A stretch of DNA of 64,000 nucleotides from Streptomyces bacillaris (GTDB lineage: Bacteria > Actinomycetota > Actinomycetes > Streptomycetales > Streptomycetaceae), in the NCBI RefSeq assembly GCF_003268675.1, contig NZ_CP029378.1, positions 5,518,001 through 5,582,000 of the forward strand, read 5' to 3'. Positions 1 through 9,529 of the stretch are shown here, one piece after another. Position numbers and translations under genes: made by a program. Positions within the stretch are counted from its first letter, which is position 1, and the number at the start of each line of letters is the position of its first letter. A model generated the notes under the pieces. The model did no database searches, was not told where the DNA came from, and saw only the letters and a program-made list of their open reading frames with translations.

Positions 1-2372
1 AGAAGCAGCGCCGCCGCGAGGGCCGCGAGCAGGGCCGCCGCCGCGTCCCGATCATCACCGAGGCCGAGTTCCTGGCCCGCCGCGAGGCCGTCGAGCGCGT
101 GATGGTCGTCCGCCAGAGCGGCGAGCGCACCCAGATCGGCGTCCTCGAGGACAACGTGCTCGTCGAGCACTACGTCAACAAGGAGCAGGCCACCAGCTAC
201 GTCGGCAACGTCTACCTGGGCAAGGTGCAGAACGTCCTGCCCTCCATGGAGGCCGCCTTCGTCGACATCGGCAAGGGCCGCAACGCCGTCCTGTACGCCG
301 GTGAGGTCAACTTCGAGGCGCTCGGCATGGCCCACGGGCCGCGCCGCATCGAGACCGCGCTCAAGTCCGGCCAGTCGGTCCTGGTCCAGGTGACCAAGGA
401 CCCGATCGGCCACAAGGGCGCGCGTCTCACCAGCCAGGTCTCGCTGCCCGGCCGCTACCTGGTCTACGTGCCCGAGGGCTCGATGACCGGGATCAGCCGC
501 AAGCTGCCCGACACCGAGCGCTCCCGCCTCAAGACCATCCTCAAGAAGATCGTCCCCGAGGACGCGGGCGTCATCGTGCGCACCGCCGCCGAAGGCGCCA
601 GCGAGGACGAGCTGCGCCGTGACGTCGAGCGGCTCCAGCAGCAGTGGGAGGACATCCAGAAGAAGGCGAAGGGCACCAGCGGCTCCAACGCGCCGACGCT
701 GCTCTACGGCGAGCCGGACATGACCGTCCGGGTCGTCCGCGACATCTTCAACGAGGACTTCTCCAAGGTCATCGTCAGCGGTGACGACGCCTGGGAGACC
801 ATCCACGGTTACGTCTCGCACGTGGCGCCCGACCTCACCGAGCGGCTCTCGCGCTGGACCTCCGAGGTCGACGTCTTCGCCACGTACCGCATCGACGAGC
901 AGCTGATGAAGGCGCTGGACCGCAAGGTCTACCTGCCCAGCGGCGGTTCGCTGGTGATCGACAAGACCGAGGCGATGGTCGTCGTCGACGTCAACACCGG
1001 CAAGTTCACCGGCCAGGGCGGCAACCTGGAGGAGACCGTCACCAGGAACAACCTGGAGGCGGCCGAGGAGATCGTGCGCCAGCTGCGGCTGCGCGACCTC
1101 GGCGGCATCGTCGTCGTCGACTTCATCGACATGGTGCTGGAGTCCAACCGGGACCTCGTCCTGCGGCGGCTCCTGGAGTGCCTGGGCCGCGACCGCACCA
1201 AGCACCAGGTGGCCGAGGTCACCTCGCTGGGCCTGGTCCAGATGACCCGCAAGCGGGTGGGCCAGGGGCTGCTGGAGTCCTTCTCCGAGACCTGCGTCCA
1301 CTGCAACGGGCGCGGCGTCATCGTCCACATGGAGCAGCCGACGTCCGTCGGTGGCGGCGGGGGCAAGAAGTCCCGCAAGCGCGGCCGCGGCGGCGCGGGC
1401 CACGACCACGAGCACGAGGACCACACGGCCGTCGAGCCGGCGGAGACGGAGGCCGAGCTGGCCGCCGAGGTCGCCGCCCCGGTGGCGGTGGAGCCCGAGG
1501 TCACCGCCGACGAGGAGTTCTACAGCAGCCCGGCCGAGGCCGAGGCGGCTGCCTCGCGCCGTGGCCGCCGCCGGGCGTCCCGCAAGGCGTCGGCCCCGGC
1601 GGGAGCCCCGAAGACCGAGGCGCCCGCCCCGGTGGCGGAGACCGTCGAGGAGCAGGCTCCGGCAGCGGAGCCCGCGACCGAGCGGACTGTCTCCGAGCCT
1701 GAGGCCGCTACCGAGCCCGCGGCTGTCGCCGAGCCCGCAGCCGCCGCTGAGCCCGCGGCCGTCGTGCCCGCGTCGGAGACCCCGGAGGCCACGGAGCCGG
1801 AGGCCGCGCCCCAGGGCCGTACGCGCCGCCGGGCCACCCGTAAGGCGTCCGCCCCGGCGGGCTCGCCGAAGCAGGCCGAGCCGGCGGAGCCGGTGCAGCC
1901 CGCCGAGCCCACCACGGACCCGGTCGCGGCCGAGGACCCGGTCGTCGAGGCGGCTGCCGAGCCCGCCCCCGTGACGGAGGCCCCCGAGGCGGAGGCGCCC
2001 AAGGAGGCCGCACCGCCGCGGGCCCGCCGCCGGGTGACCCGTAAGGTCACCGCCCCGGCGGGTTCGCCCACCGGCGCGGAGGAGGCGGCGGTCGTCGTCG
2101 TGGAGTCGGCACCCGAGGCCAAGGCCCCGGAGACCGCCCCCGAGGCCGACGGGTCCGACGAGCCCGCCCCGGCGAAGAAGACGGCCCGCAAGGCCGCCGC
2201 CAAGAAGGCTCCGGCGAAGAAGGCGGCGGCCAAGAAGACGGCCGCCAAGAAGACCGCCGCTAAGAAGACGACGGCGAAGACCGCTGCGAAGAAGACGACG
2301 AAGAAGACCGTCGCCGCCGAGCAGTCGTCCTCCGCCGTCACCGCTTCGGCCTCGTCCACCGACGGCGAATAA
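1..2372 (+). CDS. rne: Ribonuclease E/G, C-terminal part (5' end outside window)
   Basis: Endoribonuclease for mRNA decay and rRNA/tRNA processing. The frame is open to the left edge, so the long N-terminal region is missing. The catalytic half starts about base 90 with an S1-type RNA-binding segment (LGKVQNVLPSMEAAFVDIG). The DNase I-like domain follows, with metal-binding aspartates in VVDVNTGKF and VVDFIDM, then the zinc-link motif CVHCNGRG. From about base 1360 the protein becomes a low-complexity Ala/Pro/Glu tail. That tail contains three copies of an arginine block ending in APAG.P (about bases 1557, 1815 and 2019) and finishes in lysine/alanine repeats like those of histone H1. Such tails in RNase E usually bind RNA or partner proteins; that role here is inferred. 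Confidence 0.95.
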   Translation, partial: KQRRREGREQGRRRVPIITEAEFLARREAVERVMVVRQSGERTQIGVLEDNVLVEHYVNKEQATSYVGNVYLGKVQNVLPSMEAAFVDIGKGRNAVLYAGEVNFEALGMAHGPRRIETALKSGQSVLVQVTKDPIGHKGARLTSQVSLPGRYLVYVPEGSMTGISRKLPDTERSRLKTILKKIVPEDAGVIVRTAAEGASEDELRRDVERLQQQWEDIQKKAKGTSGSNAPTLLYGEPDMTVRVVRDIFNEDFSKVIVSGDDAWETIHGYVSHVAPDLTERLSRWTSEVDVFATYRIDEQLMKALDRKVYLPSGGSLVIDKTEAMVVVDVNTGKFTGQGGNLEETVTRNNLEAAEEIVRQLRLRDLGGIVVVDFIDMVLESNRDLVLRRLLECLGRDRTKHQVAEVTSLGLVQMTRKRVGQGLLESFSETCVHCNGRGVIVHMEQPTSVGGGGGKKSRKRGRGGAGHDHEHEDHTAVEPAETEAELAAEVAAPVAVEPEVTADEEFYSSPAEAEAAASRRGRRRASRKASAPAGAPKTEAPAPVAETVEEQAPAAEPATERTVSEPEAATEPAAVAEPAAAAEPAAVVPASETPEATEPEAAPQGRTRRRATRKASAPAGSPKQAEPAEPVQPAEPTTDPVAAEDPVVEAAAEPAPVTEAPEAEAPKEAAPPRARRRVTRKVTAPAGSPTGAEEAAVVVVESAPEAKAPETAPEADGSDEPAPAKKTARKAAAKKAPAKKAAAKKTAAKKTAAKKTTAKTAAKKTTKKTVAAEQSSSAVTASASSTDGE

Positions 2373-2409
2373 TCGAACAACTGGGTAATTCTCGCTCGCT
2401 TGTTCTTTT

Positions 2410-2456
2410 CCCGTGGCCCGTTCCGATACTTTCGGAGCGGGCCACGGGCCTTTTTC
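2410..2456 (+). terminator. Rho-independent terminator after rne
   Basis: An 11-bp perfect stem (CCCGTGGCCCG, 2410-2420, with its complement at 2438-2448) is followed by CC and a run of five T. It is one of the few terminators in the window with a classical U-tract. Confidence 0.85.
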
Positions 2457-2714
2457 CTGAACAGTTGCAACGGGCGGTTAACAGCGCCGAATTGGTGTCG
2501 GTAATCCCTGATAACGTGACCGCGGTCGCTGGACCGCCGGAGTTCTTTCGCGAAAGCCGTATTCGACGATCGGCCCGGTGACGCACAGACGGACCGGATT
2601 CCTCGGCAGGGCGTCGGCATCACGCCGATGAGGTGTCGCGCGGTCGTGAAAGATGTCCCGCACCTCGGAGTTCCGCCCTCTGCCGAGCTGTCGCGGTGTT
2701 CAAGGAGGAAGTCC
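2457..2714. other. Intergenic region before the glycopolymer operon
   Basis: About 260 bases without a gene. It is less GC-rich than its surroundings near 2480-2520. A possible -10 TAACGT (2512-2517) lies only 14 bases after TTGGTG (2492-2497), so spacing is poor. No other convincing promoter, repeat or small gene is seen. The first gene of the operon has a strong ribosome binding site (AAGGAGGA, 2702-2709). Confidence 0.4.
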
Positions 2715-3833
2715 ATGACGGTCATCAACGAGCAGCCCATTCCCGCTGCCCGTCCGGTCATCGGGGAAGAGGAGATCGAAGCGGCCGTACGCGTCCTGCG
2801 CAGCGGCCGGGTCGTGCAGGGGCCCGAGGTCGCGGCCTTCGAGGAGGACTTCTCCCGGCTGGTCGACGGACGGCACTGCGTCGCCGTCAACTCGGGTACG
2901 TCGGCGCTCCACCTGCTGCTCCTCGCGCTGGGCATCGGCCCCGGCGACGAGGTGATCGTCCCCTCGTTCTCCTTCGCGGCCTCCGCCAACGCGGTCCGCC
3001 TGACCGGCGCCGACGTGGTCTTCGCCGACATCGAGCCGGGCTCCTTCGGTCTCGACCCGGCGGCCGCCGAAGCCGCGATCACCCCGCGCACCGCCGCGAT
3101 CATGCCGGTCCACCTCTACGGCCACCCGGCGGCGATGGACCGGATCGTGCCGGTCGCCGCACGCCACGGGCTCGCCGTGGTCGAGGACGCCTGCCAGGCC
3201 CACGCCGCGTCGCTGCACGGCACCCCGGTCGGCGCGTTCGGCGCGGGCGGCACCTTCAGCTTCTACCCGACGAAGAACATGCACTCCCTGGAGGGCGGCA
3301 TGGTCACCACGGGCGACGCCGAACTGGCCCGTACGCTCCGGCTCCTGCGCAACCAGGGCATGGAGCAGCGGTACGCCAACGAGATCGTCGGCGCCAACAT
3401 GCGGATGACCGACGTCTCCGCCGCCGTCGGCCGGGTCCAGCTCACCAAGCTGGCGGGGTGGACCGAGCAGCGCCGTACCCACGCCGCCCACCTCGACGCC
3501 CACATCACCGCACCGGCCGTCACCACCCCGCCGGTGGCCGAGGGCGCCCGGCACGTCTACCACCAGTACACCGTGCGGATCCGGGGCGACCGGGACGCCG
3601 CGATGGCCGCGCTCACCGGGGCGGGCGTCGGCAACGCGGTCTACTACCCGACGCCGATCCACCGCCTCAAGCCCTACTGGGAGCCGGACCAGAAGGCGGG
3701 CCGGGTCTGGGAGCTGCCCGAGACCGACCGGGCGGCGGCCGAGGTCGTCTCGCTGCCCGTGCACCCCTCGCTCACCCCGTCCGACCTGGAGCGCATCGTG
3801 ACCGCCGTGAACTCCCTGGGGGAGCAGCTGTGA
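2715..3833 (+). CDS. DegT/DnrJ/EryC1/StrS sugar aminotransferase (WbpE-like)
   Basis: PLP-dependent aminotransferase of 372 residues, the normal family length. It converts a keto sugar nucleotide to an amino sugar nucleotide in the cytoplasm. Visible marks are the SGTSALHLLL substrate/PLP segment near residue 60, VVEDACQAH near 155, and the Schiff-base lysine in SFYPTKNM near 185. The ATG follows AAGGAGGA by 5 bases. The next gene, a Gfo/Idh/MocA dehydrogenase, starts in a 4-base GTGA overlap, so the two are translationally coupled. With that gene, the UDP-sugar dehydrogenase of the same operon and a hexapeptide acetyltransferase at 13.3-13.9 kb, the best guess is the 3-amination step of UDP-2,3-diamino-uronic acid synthesis (WbpE/WlbC role). 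Substrate is inferred from context. Confidence 0.85.
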   Translation: MTVINEQPIPAARPVIGEEEIEAAVRVLRSGRVVQGPEVAAFEEDFSRLVDGRHCVAVNSGTSALHLLLLALGIGPGDEVIVPSFSFAASANAVRLTGADVVFADIEPGSFGLDPAAAEAAITPRTAAIMPVHLYGHPAAMDRIVPVAARHGLAVVEDACQAHAASLHGTPVGAFGAGGTFSFYPTKNMHSLEGGMVTTGDAELARTLRLLRNQGMEQRYANEIVGANMRMTDVSAAVGRVQLTKLAGWTEQRRTHAAHLDAHITAPAVTTPPVAEGARHVYHQYTVRIRGDRDAAMAALTGAGVGNAVYYPTPIHRLKPYWEPDQKAGRVWELPETDRAAAEVVSLPVHPSLTPSDLERIVTAVNSLGEQL

Positions 3834-4849
3834 GTGCCGTACTGAAGGCCGGGCTCATCGGCCTCGGCTCCATGGGGCGCCACCACGCCCGGGTCCTCGC
3901 GAGCCTCGAAGGCGTCGAACTGGCCGGTGTCGTCGACCCGATGGGCGACCGGAACGGCTGGGCCCAGGGCGCCCCCGTCCTGACCACCGTCGACGAACTC
4001 CTCGCGCTCGGCGTCGACTACGCCGTCGTCGCCTGTCCCACCGGTCTGCACGAGAAGATCGGCCTCCAGCTCGCGGACGCCGATGTCTGCGCGCTGATCG
4101 AGAAGCCCCTCGCCGACTCCGTCGGGGGCGCCCGCCGGCTCGTCGAGGCGTTCGAGTCCCGCGGTCTGGTCGCGGACGTCGGCCACATCGAGCGCTGCAA
4201 CCCGGCCCTGCTCTCGCTGCGCAGCCGGCTGGAGGCGGGCGAGCTGGGCGATGTCTACCAGGTCGTCACCCGCCGCCAGGGCCCCTTCCCGCACCGGATC
4301 GCGGACGTCGGCGTGGTCAAGGACCTCGCCACCCACGACATCGACCTCACGGGCTGGGTCACCGGCCAGGAGTACACGTCCATCGCCGCCCACACCGTCT
4401 CCAAGTCGGGCCGCCCGCACGAGGACATGGTCTCCGCCGTCGGCCGGCTCTCCGCGGGCACGATGGCCAACCACCTGGTCAACTGGCTGAGCCCGCTCAA
4501 GGAGCGGTTCACCTCGGTCACCGGGGAGCGCGGCTGCTTCATCGCCGACACGCTCACCGCCGACCTCACCTTCCACTCCAACGCGGCGGTCACCACCGAA
4601 TGGGAGGCGCTGCGGGCCTTCCGCGGGGTCTCCGAGGGCGACATGGTCCGTTACGCCATCCCCAAGCGGGAGCCGCTGCTCGTCGAGCACGAGCTGTTCC
4701 GCGACGCCGTCCAGGGCAAGCCCGCCGACCTCTGCACCCTGCGGCAGGGGCTGCTCACCGTCGAGGTGGCCGAAGCCGTGCTGGAGTCCGCCTCCAGCCG
4801 TACGACCGTCACTCTCCCGGCTCCGGAGCGGACGGGCCATGGCAGCTGA
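3830..4849 (+). CDS. Gfo/Idh/MocA oxidoreductase (WbpB-like sugar-nucleotide 3-dehydrogenase)
   Basis: NAD(P)-dependent dehydrogenase of 339 residues. The N-terminal Rossmann motif GLIGLGSMGRHHAR is at about 8-21 and the family EKPLA motif, carrying the active-site lysine, at about 94-98. A central HDID segment contributes to the catalytic pocket. The GTG start overlaps the stop of the aminotransferase by four bases. In the WbpB/WlbA system this enzyme oxidises C3 of UDP-GlcNAc-uronate so the aminotransferase can act. The pairing of these two families next to a UDP-sugar 6-dehydrogenase makes that the leading hypothesis, though the family has many other sugar substrates. Confidence 0.8.
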   Translation: MSAVLKAGLIGLGSMGRHHARVLASLEGVELAGVVDPMGDRNGWAQGAPVLTTVDELLALGVDYAVVACPTGLHEKIGLQLADADVCALIEKPLADSVGGARRLVEAFESRGLVADVGHIERCNPALLSLRSRLEAGELGDVYQVVTRRQGPFPHRIADVGVVKDLATHDIDLTGWVTGQEYTSIAAHTVSKSGRPHEDMVSAVGRLSAGTMANHLVNWLSPLKERFTSVTGERGCFIADTLTADLTFHSNAAVTTEWEALRAFRGVSEGDMVRYAIPKREPLLVEHELFRDAVQGKPADLCTLRQGLLTVEVAEAVLESASSRTTVTLPAPERTGHGS

Positions 4850-6560
4850 CCTTCCCGATCCGACGGAGAACACCGAGCCCGTCGAGCGAACCGAGAACAC
4901 CGAGCCGGTCGAGCGAACCGAGCCCGCCGAGCCGGTCGAGAGCGCGGAGAGAGCCGAGGGCGCCGGAGTCGCCGAGGGCGCCGAGGCCGACGGGATCACC
5001 GCCCGCCCTCCCCGCCGGGGCACCCGCGGCCGGATCGTCATGCTCGTCGACAACAGCGTCCACGGCGACTCCCGGGTCCAGAAGCAGGCGGCCTCGGCCG
5101 CCGCGGCGGGCTGGGACGTCGTCCTGCTGGGCAAGTACTCCGGCAAGGAGGAGGAGACGGTCTGGATGCTGGGCGAGGCCGAGGTCCGCCTCATCGGGGT
5201 CAAGGCCAAGATGTCGACCCGCCCCAAGGATCTGCGCGGGGCCCCCATGCGCCGCCCCCTGGCCTACCCCTCCGAGCGGGTCGCGGACTTCCGGCTCCAG
5301 CAGGTCAAGGCGTGGCGGGCGGATCTCCGGGTCCGCGGTGCCGCGCTGAGGACGGGCGAGGACCGCTCCCCTCTCGGCTCCGTCGGCGGCCGGGTCTGGC
5401 TCGCGGCACGCCGGGGCGCGGCCCGGGCCACCGGCCGCTGGGTCAAGCTGCGCATGCGCCACACCAAGAAGCTGCGCACCATCCGCCGCACCCGCTCCAC
5501 CCCCCTCGACAGGGCGACCACGGCCTTCTGGCTCACCACCATGGGGGACCGCGCCTGGCGGCGGCTCGACCCCGCCGTCTGGGACTTCGAGCTGGCCTAC
5601 GGGCCCGTCATCGACGAGCTGCGGCCGGACATCATCCACGCCAACGACTTCCGGATGCTGGGCGTCGGCGCCCGCGCCAAGCTCCGCGCCCGCGCGGCCG
5701 GCCGCCGGGTCTCGCTGGTCTGGGACGCCCACGAGTACCTGCCCGGGGTGCGCTCCTGGGCCAACCAGCGGAAGCTGCCCGCGATGGTGGCGTACGAACG
5801 GGAGCACGCCAAGTACGCCGACGCGGTGGTCACCGTCTCCGGCGGCCTGGCCGATCTGCTCCAGCGGACCCACCGGCTGCCCGAGCGCCCCGCGGTGGTG
5901 CTCAACGCGCCGGAGGCGGCGGACGCGTCCCGCTTCACCGATCTGCCGGTGCCGGATCTGCGCGCCCTGTGCGGCATCGGCCCGGACGTCCCGCTGCTCG
6001 TCTACAGCGGGCTCGCCGCCCGTCAGCGCGGCCTCGACATCATGGTCGACGGGCTTCCCGAACTGCCCGGGGTCCATGTCGTGTTCGTGGCCAGCCATCC
6101 CGAACTGCCGTACATCCTGCGGCTGATGAAGCGGGCCGAGGAGCTGGGCGTACGGGACCGGGTGCACGCCCTCCCGTACGTACCGCACTGGCAGGTGGTC
6201 TCGTTCCTCTCCACCGCCGATGTCGGGGTCATCCCGATCCACCACTGGCCGAACCACGAGATCGCCCTGATCACCAAGTTCTTCGAGTACTCGCACGCCC
6301 GGCTGCCGCTGGTGGTCAGCGATGTGCGGACGATGGCGGAGGTGACCCGGGAGACCGGTCAGGGCGAGGTCTTCGAGGCGGAGAACGTCGAGGACTACGT
6401 ACGGGCCGTACGGGCCGTGCTCGACGCGCCCAAGCGCTACACCGCCGCCTACGAGGTGGAGGGCAGACTGGACGCGTGGGTCTGGGAGGCCCAGGCCGAG
6501 GTTCTGGACGGGGTCTACACCCGGCTGATGCGAGGAGCAGGGGATGGCCGCAACCCCTGA
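4839..6560 (+). CDS. GT4-family glycosyltransferase
   Basis: Retaining glycosyltransferase of 573 residues with a GT-B fold. The first 60 residues are acidic and repetitive: two perfect copies of ENTEPVERT arise from a 27-bp tandem DNA repeat (4866-4919). The catalytic part begins near residue 66 (GRIVMLVDNSVHGDSRVQKQ). It continues through DAHEYLPG (about 295) to a C-terminal nucleotide-sugar domain with GLAARQRGLDIMVDG (about 392) and the NHEIALITKFFEYSHARLP acceptor/donor loop (about 468). It overlaps the preceding gene by 11 bases and the next by 17. Likely adds a sugar to a lipid-linked wall glycopolymer at the inner membrane face; donor and acceptor are unknown. Confidence 0.85.
   Translation: MAADLPDPTENTEPVERTENTEPVERTEPAEPVESAERAEGAGVAEGAEADGITARPPRRGTRGRIVMLVDNSVHGDSRVQKQAASAAAAGWDVVLLGKYSGKEEETVWMLGEAEVRLIGVKAKMSTRPKDLRGAPMRRPLAYPSERVADFRLQQVKAWRADLRVRGAALRTGEDRSPLGSVGGRVWLAARRGAARATGRWVKLRMRHTKKLRTIRRTRSTPLDRATTAFWLTTMGDRAWRRLDPAVWDFELAYGPVIDELRPDIIHANDFRMLGVGARAKLRARAAGRRVSLVWDAHEYLPGVRSWANQRKLPAMVAYEREHAKYADAVVTVSGGLADLLQRTHRLPERPAVVLNAPEAADASRFTDLPVPDLRALCGIGPDVPLLVYSGLAARQRGLDIMVDGLPELPGVHVVFVASHPELPYILRLMKRAEELGVRDRVHALPYVPHWQVVSFLSTADVGVIPIHHWPNHEIALITKFFEYSHARLPLVVSDVRTMAEVTRETGQGEVFEAENVEDYVRAVRAVLDAPKRYTAAYEVEGRLDAWVWEAQAEVLDGVYTRLMRGAGDGRNP
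4866..4919 (+). repeat. Two-copy 27-bp tandem repeat inside the GT4 gene
   Basis: Two adjacent 27-bp units, 4866-4892 and 4893-4919, differ at one base and encode ENTEPVERT twice. They lie in the disordered N-terminal extension, outside the catalytic domain. Confidence 0.8.
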
Positions 6561-8208
6561 CGTCACCGTCACCCCCGGCGTCACCGCGCCCCCGGACGTC
6601 ACCGTCGTCGTCGCCGTCTACAACACCATGCCGTATCTGACCGAGTGCCTGAACTCCCTGCTGAGGCAGAGCATCGGCCATGAGCGCCTGGAAGTCATCG
6701 CGGTGGACGACGGGTCGACCGACGACAGCGGCCGCGAGCTGGACCGGTTCGCGGCCGAGCACCCGGACGTGGTCACCGTGGTCCACCAGCCCAACTCGGG
6801 CGGGCCCGCGGCTCCGAGCAACCGGGCGCTGGAGCTGGCCACCGGCCGGTTCGTCTACTTCATCGGCTCCGACGACCACCTGGGCGAAGAGGCGCTGGAG
6901 CGGATGGTGGCCTGCGCCGACGCCGACGGTTCGGACGTGGTCGTCGGCAGGATGGCCGGCGTCAACGGGCGCTATGTCCACCAGAAGCTGTACAAGGAGG
7001 GCAGGCGGGAGGTCACGCTCTTCGACTCGGCGCTGCCCTTCACGCTCGCCAACACCAAGCTCTTCCGCCGGGAGCTGGTGGAGAAGTACGGGCTCCGGTT
7101 CCCGGAGGACATGCCGGTCGGCAGCGACCAGCCGTTCACCATCGAGGCGTGCGTCCGGGCCCGCCGGATCTCCGTCCTCGCGGACTACACGTACTACTAC
7201 GCGGTCAAACGCGGCGACGCGAGCAACATCACCTACCGGGCGGACCATCTCTCCCGGCTCCGGTGCACGGCCCGCATCATGGACCACACCGCCGGGCTCA
7301 TCCCGGCGGGGCCCCGGCGCGACGCCGTGCTCCGGCGCCACTTCGAGTGGGAGCTGTCCAAGCTCATGCTCGACGACTTCCCCGCCCTTCCTCTCGCCAC
7401 CCGGCGGGAGATCTGCGAGGGGCTGACCACTCTGCTGGACACCTACTTCACCGACGGTCTGCGCGAGGCGACCGGGGTGAAGAGACGGGTCCGCTTCGGT
7501 CTCGCCCGGCGGGGCGCCGTCGAGGAGCTCACCCGCGCCATCGCGGACGAGGCCGAACACGGGGCGCCGCCCTTCCTGCTGGAGGGGGACCGTGCCTTCG
7601 CGCCCTACCCGGGCTTCCGGGACGCCGCGATCGGGCTCGACGACCGGTGGTACGAGGTGCGGGAGCCGGTCGCGGGCAGGCTCGCGGCCGGTACGGAGCT
7701 GGAGTCGGCCGCCTGGGAACAGGAGGGGGACGAACTCGCCCTCGCCCTGAAGGTACGGATCGGCATCACCGGCGACACCGCCTCCGCCTTTGTCGCCCTC
7801 GCCCGGGGCGCCCTGCCCAAGAGTGCCGACAAACCGGGGGCGCGCAGGCTGCCCGAGAAGGCCGTCCGCCCGGAGGCGGTCGGCGAGTTCACCCGGGAGC
7901 CCGCCGACGACGGCACCGGCACCCTGCTGACCGCCCGCATCCCGGTCGACCGGGTCCGGGCCGAGCGCGGGGTACGCGTCTACGTCGACGTAGCGGGTAC
8001 GACGTACGAGATCCCGGTCCGCACCGGAGGGCTGCCGCTGCCGCTGGCCCGCCGGTGGGGGAGGACCACGCCCTACCGGGCCTCGGCCAACCGGAATCCG
8101 AAGGGGCGGCTCGTGATCACGACGGCGCTGCTGTGGGAACCGCCTCCCCGTACGGGCGTCCGGCTGCGCCGCATGCTGTCCAGGCTGAAGAGGAAAGTGA
8201 CCCGATGA
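6544..8208 (+). CDS. GT2 glycosyltransferase, TarS-like (teichoic-acid decorating type)
   Basis: Inverting GT-A glycosyltransferase of 554 residues. Residues 20-130 carry VVVAVYNTMPYL, the VDDGSTDDSG motif, NSGGPAAPSNRAL and the metal-binding SDDH. The following stretch (GVNGRYVHQKLYKE, FTLANTKLFRRELV, SDQPFTIEACV, ISVLADYTYYY) has the same order and spacing as I recall for TarS/TarP, the poly(ribitol-phosphate) GlcNAc transferases of staphylococci. Residues about 350-554 are beta-rich and resemble the extra C-terminal module of TarS in position. Coupled to its neighbours by a 17-base overlap upstream and an ATGA overlap downstream. A second paralogue is at 20.7 kb. Function as a glycopolymer-decorating enzyme is inferred from this resemblance. 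Confidence 0.8.
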   Translation: MAATPDVTVTPGVTAPPDVTVVVAVYNTMPYLTECLNSLLRQSIGHERLEVIAVDDGSTDDSGRELDRFAAEHPDVVTVVHQPNSGGPAAPSNRALELATGRFVYFIGSDDHLGEEALERMVACADADGSDVVVGRMAGVNGRYVHQKLYKEGRREVTLFDSALPFTLANTKLFRRELVEKYGLRFPEDMPVGSDQPFTIEACVRARRISVLADYTYYYAVKRGDASNITYRADHLSRLRCTARIMDHTAGLIPAGPRRDAVLRRHFEWELSKLMLDDFPALPLATRREICEGLTTLLDTYFTDGLREATGVKRRVRFGLARRGAVEELTRAIADEAEHGAPPFLLEGDRAFAPYPGFRDAAIGLDDRWYEVREPVAGRLAAGTELESAAWEQEGDELALALKVRIGITGDTASAFVALARGALPKSADKPGARRLPEKAVRPEAVGEFTREPADDGTGTLLTARIPVDRVRAERGVRVYVDVAGTTYEIPVRTGGLPLPLARRWGRTTPYRASANRNPKGRLVITTALLWEPPPRTGVRLRRMLSRLKRKVTR

Positions 8209-9491
8209 AGATCTGTGTAGTCGCGCTCGGCAAGATCGGGCTTCCGCTCGCCGTGCAGTTCGCCGCCAAGGGCCATCAGGTCGTCGGGGCGGATGTCGAC
8301 GAGAGGGTCGTGGAGCTGGTCAACGCGGCCACCGAGCCGTTCCCCGGCGAGCACGACCTCGGCGTGAAGCTCAAGGAGACGGTCGGTGCCGGTCTGCTCT
8401 CCGCGACCACCGACACCACGGCCGCGGTCGCCGCGTCCGACGCCGTCGTGGTCGTCGTGCCGCTCTTCGTGGACGCCGAGGGCACCCCGGACTTCGGCTG
8501 GATGGACGCCGCCACCAAGGCCATCGCGGCGGGCCTCAAGCCGGGCACCCTGGTCAGCTACGAGACCACGCTGCCGGTCGGTACGACCCGAACGCGCTGG
8601 GCGCCGATGCTGGCCGAGGGCTCGGGCCTGACCCCCGGCGAGGACTTCCACCTGGTGTTCTCCCCGGAGCGGGTGCTCACCGGCCGGGTCTTCGCGGACC
8701 TGCGCCGCTATCCGAAGCTGGTCGGCGGCATCGACGAGGCGTCCGGCGCGGCGGGCACCGCCTTCTACGAGGCCGTGCTCGACTTCGACGAGCGCGCCGA
8801 CCTGCCCCGCCCCAACGGCGTCTGGGACCTGGGCACGGCGGAGGCCTCCGAGCTGGCGAAGCTGGCCGAGACCACCTACCGGGACGTCAACATCGGCCTG
8901 GCCAACCAGTTCGCCCGGTTCGCGGACCGGAACGACATCGACGTCAAGAAGGTCATCGAGGCCTGCAACAGCCAGCCCTACAGCCATATCCACCAGCCCG
9001 GCATCGCCGTCGGCGGCCACTGCATCCCGGTCTACCCGCGGATGTACCTGTGGAACGACCCGGAGGCGACCGTCGTGCGCGCGGCCCGCGAGGCCAACGC
9101 GGCGATGCCCGAGTACGCCGTCGACCTGCTGGCCGCCGCCTACGGCGACCTGGAGGGCGCCGGGGTCCTGGTGCTGGGCGCGGCCTACCGCGGGGGCGTC
9201 AAGGAGACCGCGTTCTCCGGGGTCTTCGGTGTCGTCGAGGCGCTGAAGGCGCGGGGCGCGATGCCGTTCGTCTCGGACCCGCTGTACACCCCCGAGGAGC
9301 TGACCGCCCTCGGTCTCGTCCCGCACGACGGCCACCAGGCCGTCACCGCCGCGATCCTCCAGGCCGACCACGCCGACTACCGCGAACTGTCCGCCGCCGA
9401 CCTGCCGGACGTCCGCGTCCTGGTCGACGGCCGCCGGACGACGGACCCGGAGAAGTGGGCCGGGGTGCGCAGGGTCGTCATCGGCGGCTGA
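8205..9491 (+). CDS. UDP-N-acetylhexosamine 6-dehydrogenase (WbpA/WecC family)
   Basis: NAD-dependent enzyme of 428 residues that oxidises the C6 hydroxyl of a UDP-N-acetyl-aminosugar twice, giving the uronic acid. It shows an N-terminal Rossmann motif (ALGKIGLPLA), SYETTLPVGTT near 120, FSPERV near 152, the central helical domain with catalytic Cys in GGHCIPVYP near 272, and the C-terminal UDP-binding domain with GAAYRGGVKETAFS near 325. Last gene of the coupled operon (ATGA overlap with the GT2). It supplies the uronate that the WbpB/WbpE-like pair could modify. Confidence 0.88.
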   Translation: MKICVVALGKIGLPLAVQFAAKGHQVVGADVDERVVELVNAATEPFPGEHDLGVKLKETVGAGLLSATTDTTAAVAASDAVVVVVPLFVDAEGTPDFGWMDAATKAIAAGLKPGTLVSYETTLPVGTTRTRWAPMLAEGSGLTPGEDFHLVFSPERVLTGRVFADLRRYPKLVGGIDEASGAAGTAFYEAVLDFDERADLPRPNGVWDLGTAEASELAKLAETTYRDVNIGLANQFARFADRNDIDVKKVIEACNSQPYSHIHQPGIAVGGHCIPVYPRMYLWNDPEATVVRAAREANAAMPEYAVDLLAAAYGDLEGAGVLVLGAAYRGGVKETAFSGVFGVVEALKARGAMPFVSDPLYTPEELTALGLVPHDGHQAVTAAILQADHADYRELSAADLPDVRVLVDGRRTTDPEKWAGVRRVVIGG

Positions 9492-9529
9492 ATTCCCGTA
9501 CGAGTTCCGTAATTCCGTGCGAATTCCCT

